From Streptomyces olivochromogenes (GTDB lineage Bacteria; Actinomycetota; Actinomycetes; Streptomycetales; Streptomycetaceae), in contig NZ_KQ948459.1 in the NCBI RefSeq assembly GCF_001514115.1, forward strand, positions 363,163-427,162: a stretch of DNA of 64,000 nucleotides, written 5' to 3'. Shown one piece after another: positions 40,404-49,605 of the stretch. Under the pieces are notes generated by a model. That model saw only the letters and a list, made by a program, of their open reading frames with translations. It was not told where the DNA came from and did not search any database. The stretch's first letter is position 1. Each line of letters starts with the position of its first letter. The position numbers were made by a program, and so were the translations under genes.

Positions 40404-41570
40404 TCAGAGCGCGCTGTACAGGGCGTCCACGAGCGCCATCTTCCTTGGGTCGTCGGCGATGTGCGGGCCCATCCGGTTCATGACGTACCCCAGGGAGAGG
40501 CCCGACTCCGGGTCGGCGAGACCACAGGAGCCGCCGAAGCCGTCATGTCCGAAAGCCCTCGGGTTGGGACCGTACGAGCCATTGGGTCCGCTCAGCCACA
40601 GCCCGAGGCCGGTCTCCGTCTCGTGCTCGAACCCGGCGCCGAGCACCAGGTCCCGGCAGCTGCCCTGCCCCTCGCGCACCCGCTCCGCGGCCTCCGGGGA
40701 GAGCACCTGCCGGGAGCCGTACGCCCCGCGTCCGGCGAAGATCCCGTACAGCGCGGCGACCGCGCGGGCCGTGCCGTGACCGTTGGCCGCCGGTATCTCC
40801 GCCGCCCGCCACTGGGCCGTGTTGGCCTCGGTCGCGCCGACCAGCGGGTTGGTGAGGGCGGCCACCGCCGAGGGCGCCAACTGGGCGAAGATCGCCGCTT
40901 GTTCACTGCTCGACGCGACCCGCGGATGCACCAGCTCGGCCGCCCGCTCGGTCTCCTTCTCCGGCAGTCCGATGGTGAAGTCGATCCCGAGCGGCCCGGT
41001 CACCTCCCGCTCCAGGAACGCGCCCGGCCGCAGCCCGGAGACCCGCCGCACCACCTCTCCCACCAGATGGCCGAAGGTGAGCGCGTGGTACCCGGACCGG
41101 GTCCCCGGCTCCCACCACGGCTCCTGCGCCGCCAGCCGCTCCACGGTCAGCTCCCAGTCGCACAGCTGGGCCAGATCGTGCGGCTCGCGCAGCCCGGCCA
41201 GCCCCGCGCGGTGCGACAGCAGATGCCGTACGAGCACGGACTCCTTGCCCGCCGCCGCGAACTCCGGCCAGTACGCGGCCACCGGGGCGTCGAAGTCGAG
41301 CAGCCCGCGATCGGCCAGGATGTGCGCGCACAGCGAGGTCGGGCCCTTGGACGTCGACCAGACGTTGACCAGCGTCTCGCGCTCCCAGGGCCGGGTGCGC
41401 GCCGCGTCGGCCCAGCCGCCCCACAGGTCGACCACCGTCTCGCCGTCGAGCGTGACGGTCACGGCCGCGCCGAGCTCGTCGCGATCCCGGAAGTTCTCCT
41501 CGAACGCGGTGCGCACCGCCGTGAAGCGGGCGTCGCAGTGGCCGTGAACACGCGGCGCGGGCTGGGTCAT
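40404..41570 (-). CDS. Serine hydrolase of the beta-lactamase/esterase (class C-like) family
   Basis: This 388-residue protein has the class C fold motifs: Ser-x-x-Lys in VWSTSKGPTSL, Tyr in PGTRSGYHALTFG, and a C-terminal HDGFGG in place of KTG. This is the EstB-type esterase layout rather than a true beta-lactamase. There is no signal peptide. ATG 41570 is preceded by GGAGGTCCC; an ATG 18 bases upstream is less well placed. It probably hydrolyses small esters. It is a single gene, divergent from the secreted PI-PLC. Confidence 0.85.
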   Translation of the reverse strand: MTQPAPRVHGHCDARFTAVRTAFEENFRDRDELGAAVTVTLDGETVVDLWGGWADAARTRPWERETLVNVWSTSKGPTSLCAHILADRGLLDFDAPVAAYWPEFAAAGKESVLVRHLLSHRAGLAGLREPHDLAQLCDWELTVERLAAQEPWWEPGTRSGYHALTFGHLVGEVVRRVSGLRPGAFLEREVTGPLGIDFTIGLPEKETERAAELVHPRVASSSEQAAIFAQLAPSAVAALTNPLVGATEANTAQWRAAEIPAANGHGTARAVAALYGIFAGRGAYGSRQVLSPEAAERVREGQGSCRDLVLGAGFEHETETGLGLWLSGPNGSYGPNPRAFGHDGFGGSCGLADPESGLSLGYVMNRMGPHIADDPRKMALVDALYSAL

Positions 41571-41766
41571 GGGACCTCCGTCATCCATCGGGACTCCGGC
41601 CCCGAACGTACCGACTGGTCGGACTGGAGGGAAGCGGTGTGACGGCATCCGTCTTCCGTACGTGTCGTCGTCGCCCGTCCTCCTTCACCGCGGGATCTTC
41701 CGGATGTCACCCAACACCCCTACGCTGCACGACGGTTGACCACCGAGACGCAGGAGGCAGGGGAGC

Positions 41767-42816
41767 ATGTACAGACATGTGAGGGTGTTGGCGCGTACCG
41801 GGATCGCGGTGGCGACGGCGGGAGCCCTCGCCCTGACCACGGCCCCCGGCGCCACCGCCGCGGACCTCTCGTACTCCGCCAGCACCTCGGTCGGGGTCCA
41901 CAACTCCTACGACAAGGCGAAGTACACGTACTTCGCCGACGCGCTGGACTCCGGCGCCGGAATGCTCGAACTCGACGTGTGGACCAATGTGTTCGGCGCG
42001 TCCTGGCGCGTCTCGCACAGCAACCCGATCGGCAACGACAACAACTGCGAGAACGCGGCGAACGCCTCCGAACTGCGCACCAAGTCCCGCAACCGCGACC
42101 TCGCCGGCTGCCTCTCCGACATCAAGGCCTGGCACGACGCGCACCCCGGCCACCGGCCGATCCAGCTGAAGATCGAGATGAAGGACGGCTTCGCGGCCAA
42201 CGCCAGTCGTGGCCCCGCCCAGCTGGACGCCCTGCTCACCGCGAAGCTCGGCGACGCCCTGCTGCGCCCCGCCGACGTCGTCGGCTCCCACGGCGACCTC
42301 GACTCGGCGGTACGCGCCGACGGCTGGCCCGCCCGCTCGGCCCTCGCGGGCAAGTTCATGGTCGAGCTGATCCCCGGAACCGTCGAGGAGGGCAACCCCT
42401 TCGACTCGCTCTGGACCGACCGCGAGTACGCCACCTACCTCCGCGACCTCGCCGCGGCCGGGCGCCTGCGCGAGGCGGCCGCGTTCCCCGCCGTGCACAA
42501 CGCGGCCACGGGCGACCCGCGCACCCGCTACACGGACCCGACCATCCGCCCCTGGTTCGTGATCTTCGACGGCGACGCCGCCACCTACGCGAACGGCACC
42601 ATCGACACCGCCTGGTACGACGACCGCCACTACCTCGTCGTCATGACCGACGGCCAGAACGTGCCCCCGGCCATCGACGCCACCAACCCCACCCAGGCCC
42701 AGGCCCTGGACCGCGTCGCCCTCCTCGCCCGGCAGCACGCCAGCGTGGTCTCGGCGGACTGGTACCCCCTGCCCGCGGTCCTGGCGACGGTCGTACCGCG
42801 CGGAACGGCGGGCTGA
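41767..42816 (+). CDS. Secreted phosphatidylinositol-specific phospholipase C-type protein
   Basis: This 349-residue exported protein has an N-terminal signal peptide (ARTGIAVATAGALALTTAPG, cleavage after ATAA). The mature part has a TIM-barrel PI-PLC/GDPD-like layout: SVGVHNSYD (first catalytic His), MLELDVWTN (metal/acid), and VVGSHGDLDSAVR. This matches the calcium-dependent PI-PLC group first described from Streptomyces antibioticus. It would cleave inositol phospholipids outside the cell. It faces the esterase gene at 42846 tail to tail, with 29 bases between them. Confidence 0.78.
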   Translation: MYRHVRVLARTGIAVATAGALALTTAPGATAADLSYSASTSVGVHNSYDKAKYTYFADALDSGAGMLELDVWTNVFGASWRVSHSNPIGNDNNCENAANASELRTKSRNRDLAGCLSDIKAWHDAHPGHRPIQLKIEMKDGFAANASRGPAQLDALLTAKLGDALLRPADVVGSHGDLDSAVRADGWPARSALAGKFMVELIPGTVEEGNPFDSLWTDREYATYLRDLAAAGRLREAAAFPAVHNAATGDPRTRYTDPTIRPWFVIFDGDAATYANGTIDTAWYDDRHYLVVMTDGQNVPPAIDATNPTQAQALDRVALLARQHASVVSADWYPLPAVLATVVPRGTAG

Positions 42817-42845
42817 GCACCGGCCGTCACCTCCGCACGGCAGCG

Positions 42846-43811
42846 TCAGAGGTGCGCGGGCAGCCAGGCCAGCTTGGCCGCTTCCTGGTAGGGGCCGCCG
42901 CCCTCGTGGTCGTTGAAGTCGTAGACCTCGATCGTCTTGTCCTCGTGGTCCCAGGCGTTGAAGGCCGCGAAGATCGTGGAGGGCGGGCAGGTCTGGTCCT
43001 CCAGCGCGACCGAGAAGAGGGCCGGCGCCCGCCCGCGCGCCGCGAAGTGCACCCCGTCGAAGTAGGACAGGGTGCGCAGGACGTCCTCGGTGCGGCCGCG
43101 GTGGGTCTTGAGGTAGTTGCCGATCTCGCGGTACGGGTGGCGGTCAGTCAGCGTCGTCGCACGCGGGAAGTCGCACAGGAACGGCACGTCGGGCGCGATC
43201 GCGGCCAGGTCGGGGACCAGACCGCCCACCGCGATCGTGATCCCGCCGCCCTGACTCCCGCCGACGGCCGCCACGCGCTCCGCGTCGACCAGCGGATGCG
43301 AGCGGGCCGCCTCCACCGCGCGCACACCGTCGGTGAACACCCGGCGGTAGTAGTAGTTCTCGGGGGCGTCGATGCCACGGGTCATGTAACCGGGGTACGC
43401 GGGCGCGCTGCCCACCGGGTCCGGGGTCTCGCCGCCGCCCCAGGCGCTGCCCTGACCGCGGGTGTCCATCACGAAGTGCGCGAAGCCCGCCGAGGCCCAC
43501 AGCAGATGCGTGTGCGAGAGGCCGCGACCGCCGCCGTAGCCGACGAACTCGACGACCGTGGGCAGGGCGGAGTTCGCCCAGGCGGGCAGCGTGAGCCAGC
43601 CCTTGACCGGGTGCCCGCCGAACCCGGCGAACGTCACGTCGTACACCTTGACCGTCTTGAGAGGCGTCTCGACCGGTTCGAAGCGGGCGTCGAGGTCGTG
43701 CTCCCGCGTCTCTTGGAGGGTCTTGGCCCAGAAGGTGTCGAAGCCCTCGGGCTCGGCGGACGCGCTGCGGTATGCGCGAAGTTCGTCGAGGGGGAGGTCG
43801 AACTGGGCCAT
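42846..43811 (-). CDS. Acetylxylan esterase / cephalosporin-C deacetylase family (CE7)
   Basis: This 321-residue alpha/beta hydrolase has the CE7 hallmarks: the RGQGSAWGG motif (family RGQ), the nucleophile elbow GGSQGGG, an acidic residue in ALEDQTCPP and His in NDHEGGGPY. CE7 enzymes remove acetyl groups from short xylo-oligosaccharides and cephalosporin C, usually inside the cell; no signal peptide is present here. ATG 43811 follows AAAAGGTGG. The promoter side faces a short ORF and the PucR-like regulator gene. Confidence 0.88.
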   Translation of the reverse strand: MAQFDLPLDELRAYRSASAEPEGFDTFWAKTLQETREHDLDARFEPVETPLKTVKVYDVTFAGFGGHPVKGWLTLPAWANSALPTVVEFVGYGGGRGLSHTHLLWASAGFAHFVMDTRGQGSAWGGGETPDPVGSAPAYPGYMTRGIDAPENYYYRRVFTDGVRAVEAARSHPLVDAERVAAVGGSQGGGITIAVGGLVPDLAAIAPDVPFLCDFPRATTLTDRHPYREIGNYLKTHRGRTEDVLRTLSYFDGVHFAARGRAPALFSVALEDQTCPPSTIFAAFNAWDHEDKTIEVYDFNDHEGGGPYQEAAKLAWLPAHL

Positions 43812-43892
43812 GAAGGACCACCTTTTGACGTCACGGGTGCGGATGATCACACCGTACGTGTGACGCCGGAGGGCCGCCAGACCTCCCTTCGG

Positions 43893-43991
43893 TCAGTCAC
43901 CGGGGCCGAGGGCCAGGGCCACGGACCAGCCGCAGTCACGTCGCCCGGCCCGGTCGTCCTCGCTCTTGCGGGACCAGCGGTTGGCGTTCAC
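43893..43991 (-). CDS. Small 32-residue ORF with strong ribosome binding site
   Basis: A GTG start at 43991 is preceded by a near-perfect AAGGAGG with a 5-base spacer and opens a 32-codon frame (MNANRWSRKSEDDRAG, then RRDCGWSVALALGPGD). Codon use is G/C-ending. The peptide has a basic/acidic first half, one Cys and a hydrophobic end. It lies between the CE7 esterase gene and the regulator gene, on the same strand as both. I do not recognise a function; a conserved small protein or peptide precursor is possible. Confidence 0.5.
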   Translation of the reverse strand: MNANRWSRKSEDDRAGRRDCGWSVALALGPGD

Positions 43992-44153
43992 GGCGACCTC
44001 CTTCGCGCCGGCTCCGACACGGCGTCGGGCGGGCGAGCGCCACGTTAGGAAGCGCCGTCCCGCCGTGCCACGTCACGTGTGCACAGTCGGGCCGCCGGAC
44101 GCGCCGCCGGGGCGGACGGGAGCCGTTCCGGTGCACAGGACGGCGGCGCGTCA

Positions 44154-44185
44154 CCTCACCGGTGCACAGTCCGGCGCCGGTGAGG
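44154..44185 (-). terminator. Hairpin after the PucR-like regulator
   Basis: CCTCACCGG pairs with CCGGTGAGG (9-bp stem, 14-base loop) directly after the regulator stop at 44193. The surrounding 110 bases also hold three copies of GTGCACAG (44079, 44131, 44162). Confidence 0.5.
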
Positions 44186-44192
44186 GGCGGGT

Positions 44193-46100
44193 TCAGGCGG
44201 CCGGCAGGCAGGGGCGGCCGGTGCCGGCATGCAGCGCGAACGCCAGCGGGCGTACGCCGCTGAGCGCCTGCTCGTGCTCGTTCCCGTTCCCGTCGAGCGC
44301 CTCCGTCTCGTCCGGGCCCACGGGCAGGTCGCGCTGGATCAGCGGCGCGGCGGCCCGCAGGTGACTGCGGACCGTCACCGGTGCCAGGTCGAGCGCGGCG
44401 GCCGTCCGCCCGGTGTGGGTGTCGTTCTCCAGCCAGACCCGGAGCGTGCGCAGCAGATCGCGGCGGTCGGCCCGCAGCGGCTCGAGGAACGAGTCGGCCC
44501 AGGCACGGACCTCCGGAGCGGACACCATCGCGGTGAAGTCCGCCGCCGGGTCGGCCGAGTGCGCGTCATGACCGTACTTCACGACGACCTGGAGCGCCGT
44601 CGAGACCACCACCCGGTCCAGGACCTGACCGCGCTCGAGACCGAGCAGACCGAAGCCCTTGCTGATGCGGTGCGTCACCGTGTTGCGGTGGATGCCGAGC
44701 AGCCGGCCGACGGCCGTGTGCGGGAACTCGAGCCCCAACTCCAGTGTCCGTACGAGCTGTTCGCGCTGCCCGGCCGGCAGGGTGAGCAGCGGGCGCAGCA
44801 GCGTGCCCGCCCACCGCCGGGCCGTGGCCGGCGGCAGGACGTCCAACAGGTCGGCACGCTGTTCGGCGAGCGCGACCCGGCCGACCGTCCGGCGCGCCGT
44901 CACGAGGGTGCCGGCCGCCTGCGTGTAGGCGTCCGCCACACTGCTCAGCGCGTACACCCGGCTGCCGCCCATGGAGTGCCCGGGCAGTGCGGCGACGACG
45001 GCCTCCAGCGTGTGCCACACACCGCCCGGAGCGTCCTCGTCCGTCTGCAGCGGATCGACCACGATCAGGTGATTGAACACCGGGCACCGTGCCAGCAGCG
45101 CGCGTCCGGCGAGTGCGTCCTCCGCCTGCCGGAGCGCCACTTCACGGTCCTCCCGCGCGCAGTCGATCACGTGGACACGCACCGACTCGGTCGCCAGCAG
45201 CCCCGGCGCGAGGCCGGCCAGCACGCGCTGGGCCGCCACCTCCTCACCCACCATCAGCAGTTGCAGGACGCTCAGCTGCACCTCGCGCCGGGTCTCCGCC
45301 AGTTGGTCCCGCATCCGAGTCCGGTCGATGAGACCCAGCGCCCTCGCCGCGTGCCCCAGCAACTCGGTGCGGCCGTCGTCGAGCGGACGGCGGGGGGTCA
45401 CCGCCAGCACCGCGCCGGAACCGGCGGCGCTCAGCGGGAGCGACTCCGTCCGCGTCCGGGGGAAGGCGGTGCGAGGGGGCTGCCGAGTGAGGACGTCGGG
45501 CGCGGCGGCCAGGACACCGCGCAGGGGATCACTGACCACCACTTCGGCGTCCACGGCGGCCGCCAGCCAGTCCGCGATCCGCTGCATCGAGTCCGCGTCC
45601 GCGTCCGTGTCCGCATCCGTGGCCGTGTGCGGGTCGGCGAGCCGGTCCGGAAGCCGGTTCAGCAGCGCGGTGAGCTGATCGGCGTGCCATTCGGCCTGCC
45701 GGTAGCGGTACTCGCGCAGCCGCGGGATCAGTTCGTGCCAGTCGTGCAGCTCCTTCGTCGTGGTCAGCAGCGGTACGCCGAGGCGGACGGCCGAGCTGCG
45801 GATCAGCACCGGAACGGACTGTGCGCCGTGCTGCCCGACCACCACGGCGAGTCCGGCGGCCCGCTGCCGCGACAGCTCACGCAGCAACGGCTCGACCCCC
45901 TCGTGCACGGACGTCCGCCCGGAAGCCCAGAAGTCACCGATCACCACCAGCGCGTCCCGCACATCACCCAGCGAGCCGCCCGCGGTCGCGGCCAGGGACA
46001 GGGCGCGTACGGAATCGACCGCGCGGTCGGCCATCGGACCCCCGTTGACGAACCGAAGGCAGAAGTCGGGCTCCTCGCACAGGTTGATCAGCGTGGGCAT
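44193..46100 (-). CDS. PucR-like regulator with two C-terminal helix-turn-helix segments
   Basis: This 635-residue protein begins with an approximately 280-residue N-terminal region (including DALVVIGDFWASGR and SSAVRLGVPLLTTT, PucR-type sensor features), then a GGDEF-like middle, then the PucR HTH (LEFPHTAVGRLLGIHRNTVT) near residue 470. A second HTH (DTHTGRTAAALDLAPVTVRS) lies near residue 590. A TDADTDADADS run is encoded by a GTCCGC hexamer repeat around 45592-45628. ATG 46100 is chosen. PucR proteins activate purine or other catabolic genes. No obvious target operon adjoins it, so its role is unclear. Confidence 0.78.
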   Translation of the reverse strand: MPTLINLCEEPDFCLRFVNGGPMADRAVDSVRALSLAATAGGSLGDVRDALVVIGDFWASGRTSVHEGVEPLLRELSRQRAAGLAVVVGQHGAQSVPVLIRSSAVRLGVPLLTTTKELHDWHELIPRLREYRYRQAEWHADQLTALLNRLPDRLADPHTATDADTDADADSMQRIADWLAAAVDAEVVVSDPLRGVLAAAPDVLTRQPPRTAFPRTRTESLPLSAAGSGAVLAVTPRRPLDDGRTELLGHAARALGLIDRTRMRDQLAETRREVQLSVLQLLMVGEEVAAQRVLAGLAPGLLATESVRVHVIDCAREDREVALRQAEDALAGRALLARCPVFNHLIVVDPLQTDEDAPGGVWHTLEAVVAALPGHSMGGSRVYALSSVADAYTQAAGTLVTARRTVGRVALAEQRADLLDVLPPATARRWAGTLLRPLLTLPAGQREQLVRTLELGLEFPHTAVGRLLGIHRNTVTHRISKGFGLLGLERGQVLDRVVVSTALQVVVKYGHDAHSADPAADFTAMVSAPEVRAWADSFLEPLRADRRDLLRTLRVWLENDTHTGRTAAALDLAPVTVRSHLRAAAPLIQRDLPVGPDETEALDGNGNEHEQALSGVRPLAFALHAGTGRPCLPAA

Positions 46101-46216
46101 GGCGTCCTTCCCGAGTCGGTGGCGCACCGGCCGCTGCCGACACCGTAGGCACGTCCGCCGCCGGACCGCAGCACGGGGTGCGCGAAAAAGACGCGGGACG
46201 GGTGGTACCCCCGCCA

Positions 46217-46801
46217 TCAAGCCGTGTGCCGTCGCCACTTGGGCCCCGTACGCGCCCACTCCCGCTCCCACTCGGCCAGACGGCGACGCACGGCGATCCG
46301 CCGTACGGCGAAGTGCCAGGCGAGCACGACGGCCACGACCCCCGCGGCGGTCGACACCCCCGTCGTCAGCGCGTGTTGCCAGACCGCGCCGGTACTCACC
46401 GGCGGACCGACGTTCCGGCCGCGCGCATCGAGCCAGACGGCGACGCGGTCGCCGCGCTGCCCGCCCGCGGGGACCAGGGCCTCACCGGTCCGGGGCCCCT
46501 TGCCCGGCTCGTTCCAGCGCACCTTCACCCGGAACGTGGGCAGCCTGGCACCCTGCGGCGAGGGCACCGCCGCGGGCGCGGTCTCGACGAGTACGGCGCT
46601 CACCCGCTGCCGCTCGGCGCGCTGTGTCGCCGCCCGTGCCTGTGCGCTGTCGTACCGCCACCACCCCACAGCGGCTCCGGCCAGCGGCGCACCGGCGAAC
46701 AACAGCACGACGACGGCCAGTACCGTCCACGCCTCGACGACGTCCGAGCGGCGGCGCAGCGGATTGCGGCGCCAGCGCCAACCGCGTACCCGGGTACGCA
46801 T
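46217..46801 (-). CDS. Rv1733c-like two-helix membrane protein
   Basis: This 194-residue protein has a basic N-terminus (RTRVRGWRWRRNPLRRRSD), a first membrane helix (about 24-48), an extracytoplasmic domain with APLPTF-like GARLPTFRVKVRWNEPGKGP and VWLDARGRNVGPP, and a second helix (about 147-167) followed by an Arg-rich tail. This is the Rv1733c family of dormancy-associated membrane proteins, function unknown. ATG 46801 has GGAGG at ideal spacing. It is divergent from a small ORF and a universal stress protein, a typical partner of hypoxia/dormancy genes. Confidence 0.78.
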   Translation of the reverse strand: MRTRVRGWRWRRNPLRRRSDVVEAWTVLAVVVLLFAGAPLAGAAVGWWRYDSAQARAATQRAERQRVSAVLVETAPAAVPSPQGARLPTFRVKVRWNEPGKGPRTGEALVPAGGQRGDRVAVWLDARGRNVGPPVSTGAVWQHALTTGVSTAAGVVAVVLAWHFAVRRIAVRRRLAEWEREWARTGPKWRRHTA

Positions 46802-46941
46802 CTTCACCTCCTCGCCTCCACGGCCTTGCCCGCGGAGGGCCGGACGGACCCCGTACCGGGACGATTCGGCTCACCCGGCGTGACTGATCCGCGCCTCCTG
46901 TGGAACCCGCGAACCACTCCGCGCAGCGAACAGGAGCCACC

Positions 46942-47049
46942 ATGACCTGTGCCCATCCAGCAGCACTCGACGCGCACTGGCGCGTAACCGCCCCCCGCAC
47001 GAAAGGCGGTTGCCCGCGGTCGCACCCTCAGGGAAGGCAGGAGCCATGA
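46942..47049 (+). CDS. Small 35-residue ORF coupled to the universal stress protein gene
   Basis: ATG 46942 is preceded by ACAGGAGCC. The frame (MTCAHPAALDAHWRVTAP...) runs 35 codons and its TGA overlaps the ATG of the universal stress protein gene (ATGA). It looks like a translated leader that couples translation to the downstream gene. I do not recognise the peptide; it may have no function of its own. Confidence 0.45.
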   Translation: MTCAHPAALDAHWRVTAPRTKGGCPRSHPQGRQEP

Positions 47050-47879
47050 GCACCGACACGCGGACGATCACCGTGGGCATCGACGGCTCGCGACCCAGCC
47101 TGGCCGCGGCCGACTGGGCCGCCCGCGAGGCACAGCGCCGCCGGCTCCCCCTGCGGCTGCTGCACGCGGGGACCGAACCGGCCGTTTCCGGCGTCGACTT
47201 CGACATCGACGAGACCAACGAAATCGACGTTCCCGCCGGGTGCACCCGCGCCGCACTCGACCGGGCCGCCATCGAACTCTCCTACGCCCACCCGGCCTTG
47301 GACATCATCGCCCGCCGCACCGCGGCACCTGCGGTCCCGGCGCTGCTCGCCGCGGCCGTCGAGGCGGAGACGCTGGTCCTCGGCTCGCGCGGCCGTACGG
47401 GGAGCGCGGGATTCCCGGTCGGCTCGGTCGCCCTCGGCGTCGCGGCCCGCGCCGACCGCCCCGTCGTGCTGGTGCGCGCGGGCGAACTCCCCGAGGACGA
47501 ACGGGTTCCCGTCGTCGACGGCTCACCGCCGAGTACGGCGCCCTACCTGCCGGTCGTCCTCGGACTCGATCCGGACGCCTCGGCCGACGACCTGATCGGC
47601 TACGCCTTCGACACGGCCGCCGTCCGCTCGGCGCCGCTGCACGTGGTGCACCCGTGGACCCTGCCCACCAGCACACTGCGGCCGTGGCGCCACAGGTTCC
47701 CCGGGACCACGGTCCGCGAGCACCGCGTCGACGGCGATCCCGGCCCCCGTCTGCTGGAGGCGTCCACGCGGGCCGGTCTGCTGGTCGTCGGGCGCCGCTC
47801 GGGCCGGGGCCCGGGCCGCGCCGCGCGGTCGCTGATCCGGCACGCCGACTGCCCGGTGGCGGTCGTTCCACACGACTGA
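47046..47879 (+). CDS. Universal stress protein with two UspA domains
   Basis: This 277-residue protein has two tandem Usp domains (about 8-145 and 170-275). The first has ITVGIDGSRPSLAAADWAAR and the ATP-type loop VLGSRGRTGSAGFPVGSVALG. The second has VVLGLDPDAS and VGRRSGRGPGRAARSLIRHADCPVAVVP. Actinobacterial tandem Usp proteins are induced in low oxygen or stationary phase. The ATG follows GGCAGGAGCC and overlaps the stop of a small upstream ORF. A 32-bp tandem repeat begins within its stop codon. Confidence 0.88.
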   Translation: MSTDTRTITVGIDGSRPSLAAADWAAREAQRRRLPLRLLHAGTEPAVSGVDFDIDETNEIDVPAGCTRAALDRAAIELSYAHPALDIIARRTAAPAVPALLAAAVEAETLVLGSRGRTGSAGFPVGSVALGVAARADRPVVLVRAGELPEDERVPVVDGSPPSTAPYLPVVLGLDPDASADDLIGYAFDTAAVRSAPLHVVHPWTLPTSTLRPWRHRFPGTTVREHRVDGDPGPRLLEASTRAGLLVVGRRSGRGPGRAARSLIRHADCPVAVVPHD

Positions 47880-48005
47880 CCGGGTTCGACGGGCGAGGAC
47901 GTCTGAGCCGACCCGGTTCGACGGGTGAGTATGTCTCGGCCGACCGGGTTCGACGGGTGAGGACGTCTCAGCCGACCGGTCTCGGCGGATGACTACGTCT
48001 CAGCC
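47878..48005. repeat. Tandem repeat, exactly four 32-bp units
   Basis: Units begin at 47878, 47910, 47942 and 47974, and all are exactly 32 bp. The consensus is about GACCGGGTTCGACGGGTGAG then GACGTCTCAGCC. The array spans the full gap between two convergent genes: it starts in the stop codon of the stress protein gene and ends inside the last codons of the flavin reductase gene (stop at 48000-48002). Confidence 0.9.
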
Positions 48006-48759
48006 GAAGCGTTCGATACGAATGCGGTCCACCGGCTGCCCGGCCTCCACCAGCAGCCGCGAGGCGTGCTCCGCGAACCCGTTGGAGCCGCACACATAGG
48101 CCTCCCACCCACCGGGCGGCCGCTCGGCCAGCAGGGGCGCCAGATGCGCGGCCGCCAGCCGTCCCACGGCCATCCCCTCGGGGGCGGTGCGCGTGAAGAC
48201 GGGCGTGGTCTCGGCGCCGTACTCCCGCGCGTAGATGAGCTCTTCGGGGCCGCGCGCGGAGACGACCAGCCGCAGCGGCACGTCCAGTGCGCGGGCCCGG
48301 TGGTGGCGCAGCATCGACATCAGCGGTACGACACCGGAGCCGGCGCCGACGAGCAGCGCGGGCCGGTCGCCGGGCCAGGCGAAGAACCCGCTGAGCGGGC
48401 CGCGCACCTCGACCGAGTCACCGGGCTTCGCCACCGTGTGGAACCAGCCGGAGACCTCGCCGCCCTCGACGTGGTCGAGGGTGAGTTCGATGTGCCCGGT
48501 GTCGTCGGGCGGTGACGCGAGGGAGTAGTGACGCTGCGCCACGTACCCGTCCCCGGCGGTCAGCCGCAGCATCAGGTGCTGTCCGGGCAGATGCCCCGTC
48601 CACTCCGGCACCGCGAACCGGAAGGTGGTGGCGGCCGGTGTCTCCCGGCGGATCTCGGTGAGCGTGGCGGTCTGCCAGGTGGCGGCGGCCCGGTTGCTCA
48701 CCGCGATCCGCCCGGGCACGGCGAACCGGGTGGGCGGTACGAACGTGTCGGTCATCGTC

Positions 48760-48767
<8 letters not shown>
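48000..48767 (-). CDS. FAD/NAD-binding oxidoreductase (ferredoxin-NADP reductase family)
   Basis: This 255-residue protein has a FAD domain (QRHYSLASPPDD, the RxYS motif) and a NAD(P) domain (LLVGAGSGVVPLMSMLRHHR; C-terminal YVCGSNGFAEHASRLL). No [2Fe-2S] domain follows. It should pass electrons from NAD(P)H to the molybdenum enzyme encoded just upstream, because its GTG start (48767) overlaps that gene's stop by 8 bases; an ATG 12 bases later is the alternative start. Its 3' end lies inside a 32-bp tandem repeat. Confidence 0.87.
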
Positions 48768-49365
<598 letters not shown>

Positions 49366-49430
49366 GGCGGTGGTGCCTCCAGGCCGTCGGGTACGGCGGC
49401 CCGTGGATCGAGCGTGATCGGTGCTTACAT

Positions 49431-49465
49431 GTTCAACCGTACGTGGCGGTTCAACCGTACGTGGC
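49431..49465. repeat. 17-bp direct repeat in a divergent promoter region
   Basis: GTTCAACCGTACGTGGC occurs at 49431-49447 and 49449-49465, exactly one base apart, with a GTACG core. It lies 66 bases upstream of the molybdopterin enzyme start and 140 bases upstream of the quinone reductase start. An 18-base period is near two DNA turns, as for paired operator sites. Confidence 0.65.
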
Positions 49466-49605
49466 CGCGGGCCGTGCTCCGGGCCCGGGCGGGATCTCGA
49501 TCATTGCGGCCGTATGAACTCTCCCGGGGCCCGGGAATAGCCGCGCCGTGATCTTCCTTGCCGATAGTGCCGCCCGCGGTGCGGCGGAGGAGAGCGAGGA
49601 AGCAG

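Noticed and set aside
40404..41570. True class C beta-lactamase (antibiotic resistance)
   Set aside because: No signal peptide, and the third motif is HDG rather than KTG; it fits the esterase branch.
46850..46941. DosR/OsdR box upstream of the stress protein (GGGAC half-site near 46858)
   Set aside because: Only one half-site is visible; the second arm does not match, so the element is not supported.
47878..48005. Possible CRISPR array (four regular 32-bp units)
   Set aside because: Units are directly adjacent with no spacers, and no cas gene is present in the window.
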